Shown here: positions 8,012-16,606 of the stretch, one piece after another
How the letters are laid out: each line of letters begins with the position of its first letter
Position numbering within the stretch: position 1 is the stretch's first letter
Source of the DNA: an uncultured Bacteroidia bacterium
GTDB taxonomy: Bacteria > Bacteroidota > Bacteroidia > Bacteroidales > F082
Assembly: GCA_902800965.1 (NCBI GenBank)
Contig: CADCGK010000002.1
Coordinates: 1-64,000, forward strand
Direction: 5' to 3'
Length of the DNA stretch: 64,000 nt
The notes under the pieces: generated by a model
Told to the model about the DNA's origin: nothing
The model's input: only the letters and a program-made list of their open reading frames with translations
The model's database searches: none
Position numbers and translations under genes: made by a program

Positions 8012-9742
8012 TCAACGAATAAATCTTTTTACCGTCAACGAACCGTCTTTGAGCCTCATGAACCGCATGTTGTAAATGCCTTGTGGCAGTTGGCTTACGT
8101 CGATAAAGGTAGATTCCCAAAAACGGCCCTTAAACACCCTTACCCCCACTTGGTTGACGATTTCGGCATCATAATAACCCGTCTCCGGCAGCTGGATGTA
8201 CAGCTTGTCTTGCACGGGATTGGGATAGATCTCCAAGTGCTTCTCGGTAACGATATGAAGGGTGTCCACGTGCTGTATTTTGTCCACTGTCCAGTGCGCC
8301 TTCCACCCTTCAGCCGTTGTGGCACAGTCGGATCGGAACTCCACGCACAACGCATTACCGGAAGAAGTTACCTTGCTTGGTTTGCGAGTGTTCCATCGTC
8401 CGATTTTAGGCGCATACACATCGTCACCATCATAAATCCAAAGGAAGTCATAATCCCTTTCCAGCTTAAAACTGCTAAAATCCAAGGAGATTACTGTGTT
8501 AGGATCACTTTCAATTACCCAGATCATCCTTTCGTCATCACCATAGTTCTCATGGTTGAGATCTCCTCCCGTAATGCCGGCACCGCCAATTTTTTGCACT
8601 GGAGTTCCTTCGTTAATCAGCTTGTAGTAATAGTTCCAGTCCCAATACGGCCCCGGATCGGTGTGCGACTGTCCAGGATAATGCTGATGTCCACGGATTT
8701 TAATACAGGCTTCAGGGCCTCCTAAATCATGCACACCTACATTTAGCGCGGTACCATTATCGAGCGTGTCGCGATAAAAGGTACGATGGCCATCTATCTC
8801 CTCATAACGCGAGCAAATATCACGCATCAAGTCGGCCGAAGAAGCATACATGGCCTCGGTGAAATAACTGACAATATCACCGTATGCCTCGTGCTCCACT
8901 CCGATTGAATAAGCGTTCGCTGAACGGGCATGCCAAGCCTTGTCACGTTCCCTTACCATCTGCGTCACCTGGCCGTCACGGGAACGTATGACATAGTGCG
9001 CCGACACGCTGGCCTCACAATTCTGGAACCAGCTTATGGTTCCTGCGTATGAGCCCTCTGTGTAGTGGATCACTACGGCACTCACAGGATCCGTTCTCTC
9101 TCCAAAATTACAATCAGGGGCAGGGATCCAGATGGCAGCGGGATAGTCCGTCTCTTTCGAGAACGACAAACCATGCGCCGATAACAACCCATAGTCCTCG
9201 CCGAACAAAGACGGCAGGTCTGCTCCCAGATAGTCATACACCGAATAAAGCATCATCTTCATGGGGATTTCATCCTTTTTCTCGTTCAAGGGCAGTTCCG
9301 ACAAAACTTCGATAACGGGCATATAGGCTTCGACCGACTTGGCTTGAACATTCATTTGCGACGCCATCTTCTCGCATGCCTTGGCGTATGAAAGCACGTT
9401 GATATAGGGATCTTCCAGTATTTCCTCCTCAGAGAAGCCTGAAAGCTCGGCAACAGTTTTCAAGTTCTCGCGGAAGTATCCTTTGCCGTTTCTTACCAGA
9501 CCCATCATACCGTATGCGCGAGGCATGGCAGAAGGGTCATCCTCCGAAACGGTATAGTGGGCATCCGTCAGATGATGGCAGTGCGTATTGGTAAACGAAA
9601 CTGCTTCCAGCAATCCATGAGGCAAAGAAGGACATTGCGTCTCCGCCAGCTCAAAAACGGTTCTTTCCTGTGCTTGCACGTCATTGACAAATAGCGTAAG
9701 GATGATCGACAAAAGTATCCCAAACTTGCAGCATCTCGTCAT
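8012..9742 (-). CDS. Secreted N-acetylmuramoyl-L-alanine amidase with CUB and T9SS sorting domains
   Basis: Cleaves the amide between MurNAc and the peptide in peptidoglycan, outside the cell. Start chosen at 9742 (MTRCCKFG ...), giving a signal peptide that ends near VQAQ and placing the ATG 25 bases past a promoter; an in-frame ATG at 9829 would add 29 residues without signal character. Order of domains: an N-terminal helical region (~30-190), an Amidase_2 domain (~215-385) with zinc ligands in VVIHYTEG and GHQHYPGQSHTDPGP, a CUB-like beta domain (~390-490, containing DYDFLWIYDGDD), and a T9SS sorting domain (YPNPVQDKLYIQ ... VKRFIR). Role could be turnover or attack on other cells' walls. 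Confidence 0.88.
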   Translation of the reverse strand: MTRCCKFGILLSIILTLFVNDVQAQERTVFELAETQCPSLPHGLLEAVSFTNTHCHHLTDAHYTVSEDDPSAMPRAYGMMGLVRNGKGYFRENLKTVAELSGFSEEEILEDPYINVLSYAKACEKMASQMNVQAKSVEAYMPVIEVLSELPLNEKKDEIPMKMMLYSVYDYLGADLPSLFGEDYGLLSAHGLSFSKETDYPAAIWIPAPDCNFGERTDPVSAVVIHYTEGSYAGTISWFQNCEASVSAHYVIRSRDGQVTQMVRERDKAWHARSANAYSIGVEHEAYGDIVSYFTEAMYASSADLMRDICSRYEEIDGHRTFYRDTLDNGTALNVGVHDLGGPEACIKIRGHQHYPGQSHTDPGPYWDWNYYYKLINEGTPVQKIGGAGITGGDLNHENYGDDERMIWVIESDPNTVISLDFSSFKLERDYDFLWIYDGDDVYAPKIGRWNTRKPSKVTSSGNALCVEFRSDCATTAEGWKAHWTVDKIQHVDTLHIVTEKHLEIYPNPVQDKLYIQLPETGYYDAEIVNQVGVRVFKGRFWESTFIDVSQLPQGIYNMRFMRLKDGSLTVKRFIR

Positions 9743-9767
9743 TTCGATATTTTTTTTGATTGATAGG

Positions 9768-9775
9768 CAAAAATA
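9768..9775 (-). promoter_or_regulatory. Promoter -7 element (TATTTTTG) of the amidase gene
   Basis: Minus-strand TAnnTTTG match 25 bases before the ATG at 9742. No well-spaced -33 element was seen. Confidence 0.6.
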
Positions 9776-9858
9776 ATCATTTTGGAACACAATTTGTCGC
9801 ATCTTTCCTGCAACTTTTTCGTTTATCATACGTTATATAATGGTAAAAACTGATTGAA

Positions 9859-10272
9859 ATGAGCAACAACAAACGACTTGAAAGAGACCTCCGGAACAAG
9901 GTTCTCGGCGGTGTCTGCTCCGGATTAGGCAACTATTTCGACATGGACCCCACCTTCTGGCGGGTACTCTTCTTCATCCTTTTCCTGTTCGGCTGTTCCG
10001 GACTTCTCATCTACATCATCCTTTGGATTGCCATGCCTTCGGCCGTGTATGACCCGAACATGCATGTTGCGACTTCACAGGAAGCCACTCCCGACAGCGA
10101 CCGGAAAAAGAGGAATAGCAGCTGGGCTGCAGGTTTGACCATGATCGGCATCGGCGTCATCAGTCTGCTGGCGCGATACATTCCCCAAATCAACTGGCGC
10201 ACGGCGTGGCCCATCATCCTGATTGTTCTTGGTATTATTCTTATCATCCCATTTAACAGCAAAAAGTCATGA
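9859..10272 (+). CDS. PspC-domain membrane protein
   Basis: 137 residues. The N-terminal PspC domain shows KVLGGVCSGLGNYFDMDPTFWR followed by a helix of about 25 residues, in two shorter readable parts: VLGGVCSGLGNY and DPTFWRVLFFILFLFG. After a charged stretch (~65-90) a second hydrophobic unit (WAAGLTMIGIGVISLLARY, then WPIILIVLGIILIIPF) resembles the LiaI/LiaF membrane unit. PspC proteins take part in membrane-stress responses. Stop and next start overlap by 4 bases (ATGA), so it is translated together with the LiaF-like protein. I saw no TAnnTTTG element upstream; an alternative sigma factor may be used. Confidence 0.88.
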   Translation: MSNNKRLERDLRNKVLGGVCSGLGNYFDMDPTFWRVLFFILFLFGCSGLLIYIILWIAMPSAVYDPNMHVATSQEATPDSDRKKRNSSWAAGLTMIGIGVISLLARYIPQINWRTAWPIILIVLGIILIIPFNSKKS

Positions 10273-11243
10273 AAAGCAGAAACGTGTTCGTAGGCATCCT
10301 GGTGCTGTTCACCGGTGTAGTTGCCTTGTTGTCCGTCCTCGGAGTCTTTGAATTCCATTGGTCTATCCTTTGGCGGCTATGGCCGATGTTGCTCATCATC
10401 ATCGGAATCTCCCTCCTGCCCTTGAATGACTATGTTAAAGGAGTTGTTTTGTTGGCAGCCCTTGGTGTCGGGTGCCTGTTGTATCATGTGGAAAGCAAGA
10501 ACTATGAAGGTAATGTGGTCACACGGTTTTTCAACCGTCATTTCTCTGGATGGAATTGGGATTGGGACAATGACGATGATGACATAGCTGACGACCAAAG
10601 CCGTGACGATGACGACGCGTATCCTTTTGACCAGCATTTCTCGGAGCCATACGCCGATGTTGACAGGGCCTCGATGGACATCGACTTTGGTGCAGGCGAC
10701 ATCACTCTGAAGGCCCCGTGTGCCGAATTGGCCAAAGTCGAAGCCAGCAGCAATTTTGTAAAATACAGTTTCCGAGCTGAACGTAAAGAGGGAGAGACCG
10801 CCATTTACCTTAGCGGCAAAGGGCACACCAAGAAGGTCAACAAGAAAAACGACAACGACGTCGATGTCGCCTTGTGCGCACAACCCGTGTGGGACTTCAA
10901 ACTTGACATGGGAGCCGCCAATGCCGACCTCGATTTTTCTCCATACAATGCAGAAAACATCGTGATCAATGGAGGTGCCTGCGATCTCAACCTCAAGCTT
11001 GGAGATCAAGGACACAACACACACGTCGAGATCAGCACGGGTGCTTCTGACATCGACATCAAAGTTCCGTCAAGTGTTGATTGCCAGATCAATCTCAAGT
11101 CCGCCATCACAGGCAAAGATTTCGTGGGTTTTGTGAAAAACGGTCATGGTTGCTGGCAGACTCCGAACTTCGGACAAGGCGCAAATCAAATCATTATTGA
11201 CTTGAACAGTGCCGTGTCGGACATTTCGGTCGAACGCTATTGA
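10269..11243 (+). CDS. LiaF-like envelope-stress membrane protein with Asp-rich linker
   Basis: 324 residues. N-terminus: four short membrane helices typical of LiaI/LiaF (GILVLFTGVVALLSVLGV, WPMLLIIIGISLLP, VVLLAALGVGCLLY). Then an aromatic and Asp-rich stretch (about 92-125, WNWDWDNDDDDIADD and DDDD further on). The C-terminal ~190 residues form a beta-solenoid of the toast-rack type, with repeated short strands such as MDIDFGAGDITL, LDMGAANADLDF, INGGACDLNLKL and ISTGASDIDIKV. By analogy it would sense or regulate envelope stress with the PspC protein. The acidic linker could bind metal or a basic partner; that is inference. Confidence 0.8.
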   Translation: MKSRNVFVGILVLFTGVVALLSVLGVFEFHWSILWRLWPMLLIIIGISLLPLNDYVKGVVLLAALGVGCLLYHVESKNYEGNVVTRFFNRHFSGWNWDWDNDDDDIADDQSRDDDDAYPFDQHFSEPYADVDRASMDIDFGAGDITLKAPCAELAKVEASSNFVKYSFRAERKEGETAIYLSGKGHTKKVNKKNDNDVDVALCAQPVWDFKLDMGAANADLDFSPYNAENIVINGGACDLNLKLGDQGHNTHVEISTGASDIDIKVPSSVDCQINLKSAITGKDFVGFVKNGHGCWQTPNFGQGANQIIIDLNSAVSDISVERY

Positions 11244-11275
11244 TTTTTTGCGTAAGCATTTATTGTTTTTTTTTA

Positions 11276-11283
11276 TATCTTTG
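11276..11283 (+). promoter_or_regulatory. Promoter -7 element (TATCTTTG) of the TonB-receptor gene
   Basis: TAnnTTTG match in an AT-rich spacer, 30 bases before the ATG at 11314. Spacing to a -33 element is unclear. Confidence 0.6.
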
Positions 11284-11313
11284 CATGTTTTAACCTAACT
11301 CTAGTTTTGAAGC

Positions 11314-13662
11314 ATGCAAAGATTTGTTTTAACTCGACTTTTTATACTACTCGCAATCGCTCTATTGGGCACTAGCGCCTTTGGACAAAAAGATAACAAC
11401 GACATCAAGGGCTTTGTGTATGAGGAATCAACTGGAGAGCCTGTGATGTTTTCCAACGTCTTTCTCAAAGGCACCACGCTAGGCTGCTCAACCAACGAAA
11501 ACGGCTACTTCAACATCACGCGCATTCCCGACGGCAAGTACACGCTTTACATCACTTGCGTGGGTTACGACACGTTGACGGATGCCATTAGTTTGGCTAA
11601 CGGTCAGACCATCAACAAAAAATACACGCTGAAAGAAACCAGCATGACGCTGGAGACTGTGAGTATCACGGCTGAGAAAGTGGAAGCCAGGACAGAGACC
11701 AAGACTTCCATGATCACGGTGACACCCAAGACCATCACCAAGATCCCGAGTGTGGGCGGTCAAGCCGACTTGGCTCAATATCTTCAAGTTGTCCCTGGTG
11801 TGATTTTCACTGGAGACCAAGGTGGTCAGCTATACATCCGAGGTGGTTCTCCGATCCAAAACAAGGTGCTCCTCGACGGCATGGTGATTTACAATCCTTT
11901 CCACTCCATTGGTTTGTTCTCCGTTTTCGACACCGACATCATCCGTAATGCCGAGGTCTTCACAGGCGGATTCGGCGCTGAATACGGCGGACGCATCTCG
12001 TCGGTGATGGACATCACCACCCGTGACGGCAACAAAAAACGTTTGTCTGGCAAACTGGGAGCAAGCTGCTTTGGTGCCAAGCTCACGTTGGAAGGCCCCA
12101 TCGTAAAAGCGAAGACTCCCAACGATGCAGCAGCAACTTTTGTATTCTCTGCCAAAAACTCTTACCTTGAACAAACCAGCCCCATCCTGTACAAATATGC
12201 TTCGGAAGATGGCCTCCCGTTCAATTATTCCGACCTCTACGGTAAAGTCTCCATCAATGCACCGAACGGATCCAAAGTAAACGTCTTCGGTTTTTCATTC
12301 AATGACAAAGTCAACAACTACAAATCACTGTCAGACTTTGGTTGGAATTCATGGGGTGCAGGAACAAACTTCCTCGTTATCCCAGGAAAAGCTCCCGTGA
12401 TGATTGAAGGTAGCATTGCTTATTCCAGCTATATTGCCCGCATGAAAGAACAGAACAATCCAGATCGATACAGTAAGATTGACGGTTTCAACGTTGGTTT
12501 CAATTTCAACTACTTCTTGGGCAAGAACACATTGAAATACGGCCTCGAACTCTCAGGTTATTCGACTGATTTTGTCACTTACAGCAATTACGGTCATTAC
12601 CGCATCCAATCCACCAACTACTCAACTGAGCTGGGTGCATTTGTGAAATACAAAGCCTCATTAGGAAACCTCCTCCTTGAGCCGAGCTTCAGGGCTCAAT
12701 ATTACGCCTCTTTCACGTATTTTTCTCCCGAGCCGAGATTGGCCTTCAAGTATAATATCAGCGACAACTTGCGCCTTAAAGGTGCTGCTGGTTATTATAC
12801 CCAAGATTTTGTCGCCGCGACTAATGACCGCGACGTGGTCAATCTTTTCTATGGATTCCTATCAGGCGTGACTCAAGTCCCAGGCTCCTTTAACGGGAAA
12901 AAGATCAACTCCAGTTTACAAAAAGCCTATCATGCCGTCCTTGGTACCGAGTATGACATTAGCAATAATCTTACAATGAATATTGAAGGTTACTGGAAAC
13001 GATTCGCTCAATTGACCAACATCAACCGTAACAAGATCTACACGGACACTGAGAGCAACGCTTTGGTCAACGATATTTTAAAGAAAGACTTCATGGTGGA
13101 GGATGGCGATGCCTATGGATTCGACCTTTCATTGAAATATGAAGACAAGCACTGGTACTTTTGGGCAGTATATGCCTTAGGTTTTGTCAACAGAAACTAT
13201 GAAAAATACCAAAATGGTCAAATAGATTTAGTCACCTACCAGCCCCACTTTGACCGCCGTCACAACGTCAACCTTATTCTGACCTACACAGCAGGCGACC
13301 AGCGTCAATGGGAATTCAGTGGTCGGTGGAATTTCGGCACGGGATTTCCTTTTACCAAGGTGCAAGGGTATTATGAGTTCCTTAGCTTCCAAGACGGCAT
13401 CTATTTCGACTACACCACCACTAACGGCGACATTGGACTTATTTTTGCCGATCTCAACCAAGGACGTCTTCCCACTTATCATCGATTTGACCTTGATGCC
13501 AAGCGCAAGTTCTATTTCAATGAACACACCACGCTGGAAGTAGATTTAGGCATCACAAACGTCTATAACAGAGCCAACGTGTTTTATGTGGACATTATCA
13601 CGAATGACATCGTCCGCCAATTACCCGTACTCCCATCACTTGGCTTGACCCTCTCTTTCTAA
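11314..13662 (+). CDS. TonB-dependent receptor with carboxypeptidase-like regulatory domain
   Basis: 782-residue outer-membrane receptor. It has a signal peptide ending near SAFG, a carboxypeptidase-regulatory-like beta-sandwich (~25-110, GFVYEESTGEPVMFSNVFL), a plug domain (~125-240 with the IRGGSPIQNKVLLDGM block), and a 22-strand-type barrel closing with an aromatic C-terminus (LGLTLSF). It has no SusD partner, so it is more likely a metal, cobalamin-type or peptide receptor than a polysaccharide one; the substrate cannot be read from the sequence. The next gene starts 10 bases downstream and probably belongs to the same unit. Confidence 0.9.
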   Translation: MQRFVLTRLFILLAIALLGTSAFGQKDNNDIKGFVYEESTGEPVMFSNVFLKGTTLGCSTNENGYFNITRIPDGKYTLYITCVGYDTLTDAISLANGQTINKKYTLKETSMTLETVSITAEKVEARTETKTSMITVTPKTITKIPSVGGQADLAQYLQVVPGVIFTGDQGGQLYIRGGSPIQNKVLLDGMVIYNPFHSIGLFSVFDTDIIRNAEVFTGGFGAEYGGRISSVMDITTRDGNKKRLSGKLGASCFGAKLTLEGPIVKAKTPNDAAATFVFSAKNSYLEQTSPILYKYASEDGLPFNYSDLYGKVSINAPNGSKVNVFGFSFNDKVNNYKSLSDFGWNSWGAGTNFLVIPGKAPVMIEGSIAYSSYIARMKEQNNPDRYSKIDGFNVGFNFNYFLGKNTLKYGLELSGYSTDFVTYSNYGHYRIQSTNYSTELGAFVKYKASLGNLLLEPSFRAQYYASFTYFSPEPRLAFKYNISDNLRLKGAAGYYTQDFVAATNDRDVVNLFYGFLSGVTQVPGSFNGKKINSSLQKAYHAVLGTEYDISNNLTMNIEGYWKRFAQLTNINRNKIYTDTESNALVNDILKKDFMVEDGDAYGFDLSLKYEDKHWYFWAVYALGFVNRNYEKYQNGQIDLVTYQPHFDRRHNVNLILTYTAGDQRQWEFSGRWNFGTGFPFTKVQGYYEFLSFQDGIYFDYTTTNGDIGLIFADLNQGRLPTYHRFDLDAKRKFYFNEHTTLEVDLGITNVYNRANVFYVDIITNDIVRQLPVLPSLGLTLSF

Positions 13663-13672
13663 TACAAATGCC

Positions 13673-14254
13673 ATGAAAAAAACAATTATCCTGATTATCG
13701 CTTTTCTGTTTTCTGTTAACGGCATTGCCCAAGACAAACTCAATGACATCAAGCAGTTTTACAGAACCATCCAGGGCGATTATTCTGGCCAAATCAACGA
13801 CTCAACGTCTTTGACGTTGCACTTCACTCCTATCTGGGAAACCGAGGAAAACCCTTTCCGTTGGTTTTATTTAGAAGCAACCAACAAAGAAACCAAAGAA
13901 ATAGTTGTTCAAAAAGTATTGGAAATCAAACCATTGACAGACATCACTTTTCAAGTCATTATACATGGCTTGAGCGCTCCAGAAAAGTTTGTTGGGAAAT
14001 GGAGCAATCGCAACTATTTCGATGGTTACAATACGAACATCCTAAAAGGAAAGAAAAAGATTACGTTCCTTAAAACAAAGGACTTCGAATACCAAACGGG
14101 ATGGAACAGCCGAAAATCTCTCACTTGTTTTCCATCGGGAGACAGCGTTCACTTTAAGTTTTCACAGGAAGACGAAAGACTATACATCAAGCGTGTCCCG
14201 GCACACTCATCCAATATCATAGGCTACACTTTCTTCAAAGCCCTGACTGACTGA
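13673..14254 (+). CDS. Secreted protein resembling the CpeT/CpcT family
   Basis: 193 residues with a clear signal peptide (cleavage after GIAQ). The body has the layout of the CpeT/CpcT fold: a YSGQIN segment, W-x-YLEAT, an IVVQKVLEI strand, and a late GYTFFKAL end. CpeT proteins in cyanobacteria attach bilins to phycobiliproteins; Bacteroidetes homologues have no known role and need not bind bilins. Its place 10 bases behind a TonB-dependent receptor suggests a link to uptake of a small hydrophobic ligand. Family call is by pattern only. The 3' end overlaps the convergent fucosidase gene by 20 bases. Confidence 0.6.
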   Translation: MKKTIILIIAFLFSVNGIAQDKLNDIKQFYRTIQGDYSGQINDSTSLTLHFTPIWETEENPFRWFYLEATNKETKEIVVQKVLEIKPLTDITFQVIIHGLSAPEKFVGKWSNRNYFDGYNTNILKGKKKITFLKTKDFEYQTGWNSRKSLTCFPSGDSVHFKFSQEDERLYIKRVPAHSSNIIGYTFFKALTD

Positions 14255-15968
14255 GTTTGAACACCCATGCAGCAGTGCTGCGGAGATCACCATAACGAAG
14301 GCTGCCCGTTTCGATGACGAGGCGGCCTTTTTCGTAATGCCAAGGCAAGCTTTTGCCGCTCCCCAACAGGGTGACTTTCATGGTCTCGGCAGGTTGATCA
14401 AGATTCAAAACCAACTCGTCTTCGGGGTAATCCAAGGCGATGGCATACAAGGTACCGTTCTTTTGGGTATAGCACACACGGGGCTGTTCACAGATATAAG
14501 AAGCCTTCAGACCTTGTGTAGGCACCATGGGACCCATCTGGAAACCTTCCATGATTTGTTTGGGCATCTTCTCTGACGACCAATAGAGGTGGATGCTAGC
14601 CTCAAGTTCGTCTTCCACGTAAAACACCCCGATCTTATGCTGGCCGGCAGAAAGATGAATCGAACTCCAAGGCTGTTTACGAGCGTTCCAGATCACTTCT
14701 TGGTTATCGATCAGCAGCCTTGCCTGGAAATCGGTTTCAATCTCGAAGGTGTAGTTATCCTCGGGGCAGAAGAAGACGCCCTGCCAATGTGCTTGGAAAT
14801 GATCGCAGCTGATGGCTGGATCCGGCGAGTTGCGTTTCCAGTCGAAATCGATTTTGTCGTCATTTCTGTCCACAGAGACCAGTTTCTTCTCGTAAAACTT
14901 CTTGTAAGGACGGGTGCCATAAATGGCTTCACCATTGATGGCAAGCCATTTGCCAAGATCCAACAAGCGTTCCTGTTGAAGCAACGGAATTTTTCCATCC
15001 GCGGCGGGGCCTACATTGAGCGTCATGCCACCGCCAGCAGCCACCAAAACGCAGAAATGGCGGATCAGTTCATCGGAGGTCATATAGTTTTCGAGCAGCT
15101 CGTTGCGGTTGAGGCCAAAAGATCGGCCAAGCCCTCTACATTCAGCCCAAGGACGGTCGGTAAGCGTGATGCCTGCGCTATATTCAGGCGTACGGAAGCC
15201 GTGTCGCTGCCCATCGCCCCATCGGTCATTGACAATGGCCTCCTCGCCCACGGTGTTGTAATACCAAGAGATGAGCTCCGTGGCATGCCATTGCTTCGCG
15301 CTGTTCCGCCATTCGCCGTCGGTAAAGAGAATGGTTGGCTTATAGGCGGTGATCAATTCCTTAAGTTGAGGGATCATGTGGGTGTCAACGTATGTGCCAA
15401 TGCTGTCGTCGGGATCCACATACCAGCGGTGGATTTCGCTTTTCCATTCAGGAAGGGAATAATAGAACCCCATTTTCAAGCCTTGCTTGCGCACCGCCTC
15501 AGTCAGTTCACCGCAGATATCGCGATGCGGCCCCGTCTCTACGCTGTTCCAACCCGGGGAATATCGGCTCGGCCAAAGGCAATAGCCATCGTGATGTTTC
15601 GACACCAATAGCACGTATTTTGCGCCCGACTTTTTGAACAGTTCCGCCCATTCATCAGGGTTCCATAACTCAGCCTTCCACATCGGCACGAAATCTTCAT
15701 ATTGGAAATCCTTGCCATAAACACGTTCTTGAAACGCCTTGCGATCATCATTGGTCATCAAGCCGCGGTAGTACCATTCAGCATAGCCTTCTTTGCTGGC
15801 GAAGGCAGGTACCGAATATATTCCCCAATGGATAAAGATGCCCAACTTGGCATCAGAGAACCATTGCGGATAGCCCCGTTGGTTGATGGACTCCCATGTG
15901 GGAAGAACTTGCGACGAAAGGCTGATGGCAGAAAATGCCAAACACAAAGCGATGATGAGGCGTTTCAT
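14235..15968 (-). CDS. Secreted alpha-L-fucosidase (GH29) with PA14-like domain
   Basis: 577 residues; signal peptide to about residue 19. The GH29 barrel shows KLGIFIHWGIYSVPAF, the WYY block, SKHHDGYCLW, and ILFTDGEW near residue 217, whose Asp is the expected nucleophile. It removes fucose from glycans such as host mucin or plant xyloglucan. At about 395-475 a PA14-like beta domain (FFCPEDNYTFEIETD ... LHLYW-type pattern) is present, probably a carbohydrate-binding module. A final beta domain follows. No SusCD pair lies beside it, so it is an isolated glycosidase. Its own promoter lies at 15986-15993. Confidence 0.93.
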   Translation of the reverse strand: MKRLIIALCLAFSAISLSSQVLPTWESINQRGYPQWFSDAKLGIFIHWGIYSVPAFASKEGYAEWYYRGLMTNDDRKAFQERVYGKDFQYEDFVPMWKAELWNPDEWAELFKKSGAKYVLLVSKHHDGYCLWPSRYSPGWNSVETGPHRDICGELTEAVRKQGLKMGFYYSLPEWKSEIHRWYVDPDDSIGTYVDTHMIPQLKELITAYKPTILFTDGEWRNSAKQWHATELISWYYNTVGEEAIVNDRWGDGQRHGFRTPEYSAGITLTDRPWAECRGLGRSFGLNRNELLENYMTSDELIRHFCVLVAAGGGMTLNVGPAADGKIPLLQQERLLDLGKWLAINGEAIYGTRPYKKFYEKKLVSVDRNDDKIDFDWKRNSPDPAISCDHFQAHWQGVFFCPEDNYTFEIETDFQARLLIDNQEVIWNARKQPWSSIHLSAGQHKIGVFYVEDELEASIHLYWSSEKMPKQIMEGFQMGPMVPTQGLKASYICEQPRVCYTQKNGTLYAIALDYPEDELVLNLDQPAETMKVTLLGSGKSLPWHYEKGRLVIETGSLRYGDLRSTAAWVFKLSQSGL

Positions 15969-15985
15969 AGGTCAGGTATTTGGAA

Positions 15986-15993
15986 CAAAAATA
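15986..15993 (-). promoter_or_regulatory. Promoter -7 element (TATTTTTG) of the fucosidase gene
   Basis: Minus-strand TAnnTTTG match 17 bases before the ATG at 15968. It begins at the last base of the T-tract of the upstream gene's terminator, so terminator and promoter are packed into about 40 bases. Confidence 0.6.
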
Positions 15994-16027
15994 AAAAAAA
16001 GTAGGGACACAATACTTGTGCCCCTAC
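15993..16027 (-). terminator. Intrinsic terminator of the outer-membrane protein gene
   Basis: Minus-strand hairpin with 12-base arms (plus 16001-16012 and 16016-16027, one mismatch, loop TAC) followed by eight T's. It lies 24 bases after the stop of the gene at 16051. Confidence 0.8.
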
Positions 16028-16050
16028 AATTCAATAATACTTTCTAAGAA

Positions 16051-16557
16051 TTAGAAGTTGTAGTAGATTCCGATAGAACCAGTCTCCAAACCGCAGTCCA
16101 TGAAGATACCCTTACCTCTTTCAAAGAAGTGGTCGTAGCCCAAGAAACCGAAGCGGAAGGCAGCGGTGAACTTGTCAGTGGCTTGCCAAGCGATACCGGG
16201 TTTCAGACCAGCTTCCCACATCTGGGGGCTCAGCACGTCGATATCACCAACGAGATCGAGGAACAAGGAGAACTTATGACCGATGGTACCACCAACGTAA
16301 CGGACATAAGGAGAAACAATGAAACGGTTGACGGTTGTTTTGCCCAAAATAGCATCATCAATCTGAGTAAACTGGTACTTCAATCCAGAAGCAATGGTCC
16401 ATTGGCTGTTGATGTTGTAACCAATTTCAGGGGCTACCATGACCTCAGTGCGATCGTCTTGGATACCAAAACCAGCGGCACCACCAATCCATACTTGAGC
16501 GTTAGCAGACATAATTCCTGCAAAAACGATTGCAAGTGTTAAAACTAATTTTTTCAT
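16051..16557 (-). CDS. Small outer-membrane beta-barrel protein
   Basis: 168 residues with a signal peptide ending at SANA (MKKLVLTLAIVFAGIMSANA). The mature part is alternating amphipathic strands (GGAAGFGIQDD, VAPEIGYNINSQWTIASGLKY, TAAFRFGFLGYD) and ends in an aromatic residue (GIYYNF), as an eight-stranded OmpX/OmpW-like barrel does. No specific substrate can be named. It follows the carboxyltransferase gene after 49 AT-rich bases with no TAnnTTTG element on the minus strand, so it may be read through from that gene, and it ends at a strong terminator. Confidence 0.8.
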   Translation of the reverse strand: MKKLVLTLAIVFAGIMSANAQVWIGGAAGFGIQDDRTEVMVAPEIGYNINSQWTIASGLKYQFTQIDDAILGKTTVNRFIVSPYVRYVGGTIGHKFSLFLDLVGDIDVLSPQMWEAGLKPGIAWQATDKFTAAFRFGFLGYDHFFERGKGIFMDCGLETGSIGIYYNF

Positions 16558-16606
16558 TTTTTTGTTGATTTTAATTAAACATTAGGTTTATTAATATGTT
16601 GTATTA

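Noticed and set aside
14589..15611. 340-residue plus-strand reading frame
   Set aside because: Antisense of the GH29 fucosidase gene, whose signal peptide, catalytic motifs and promoter are all in place.
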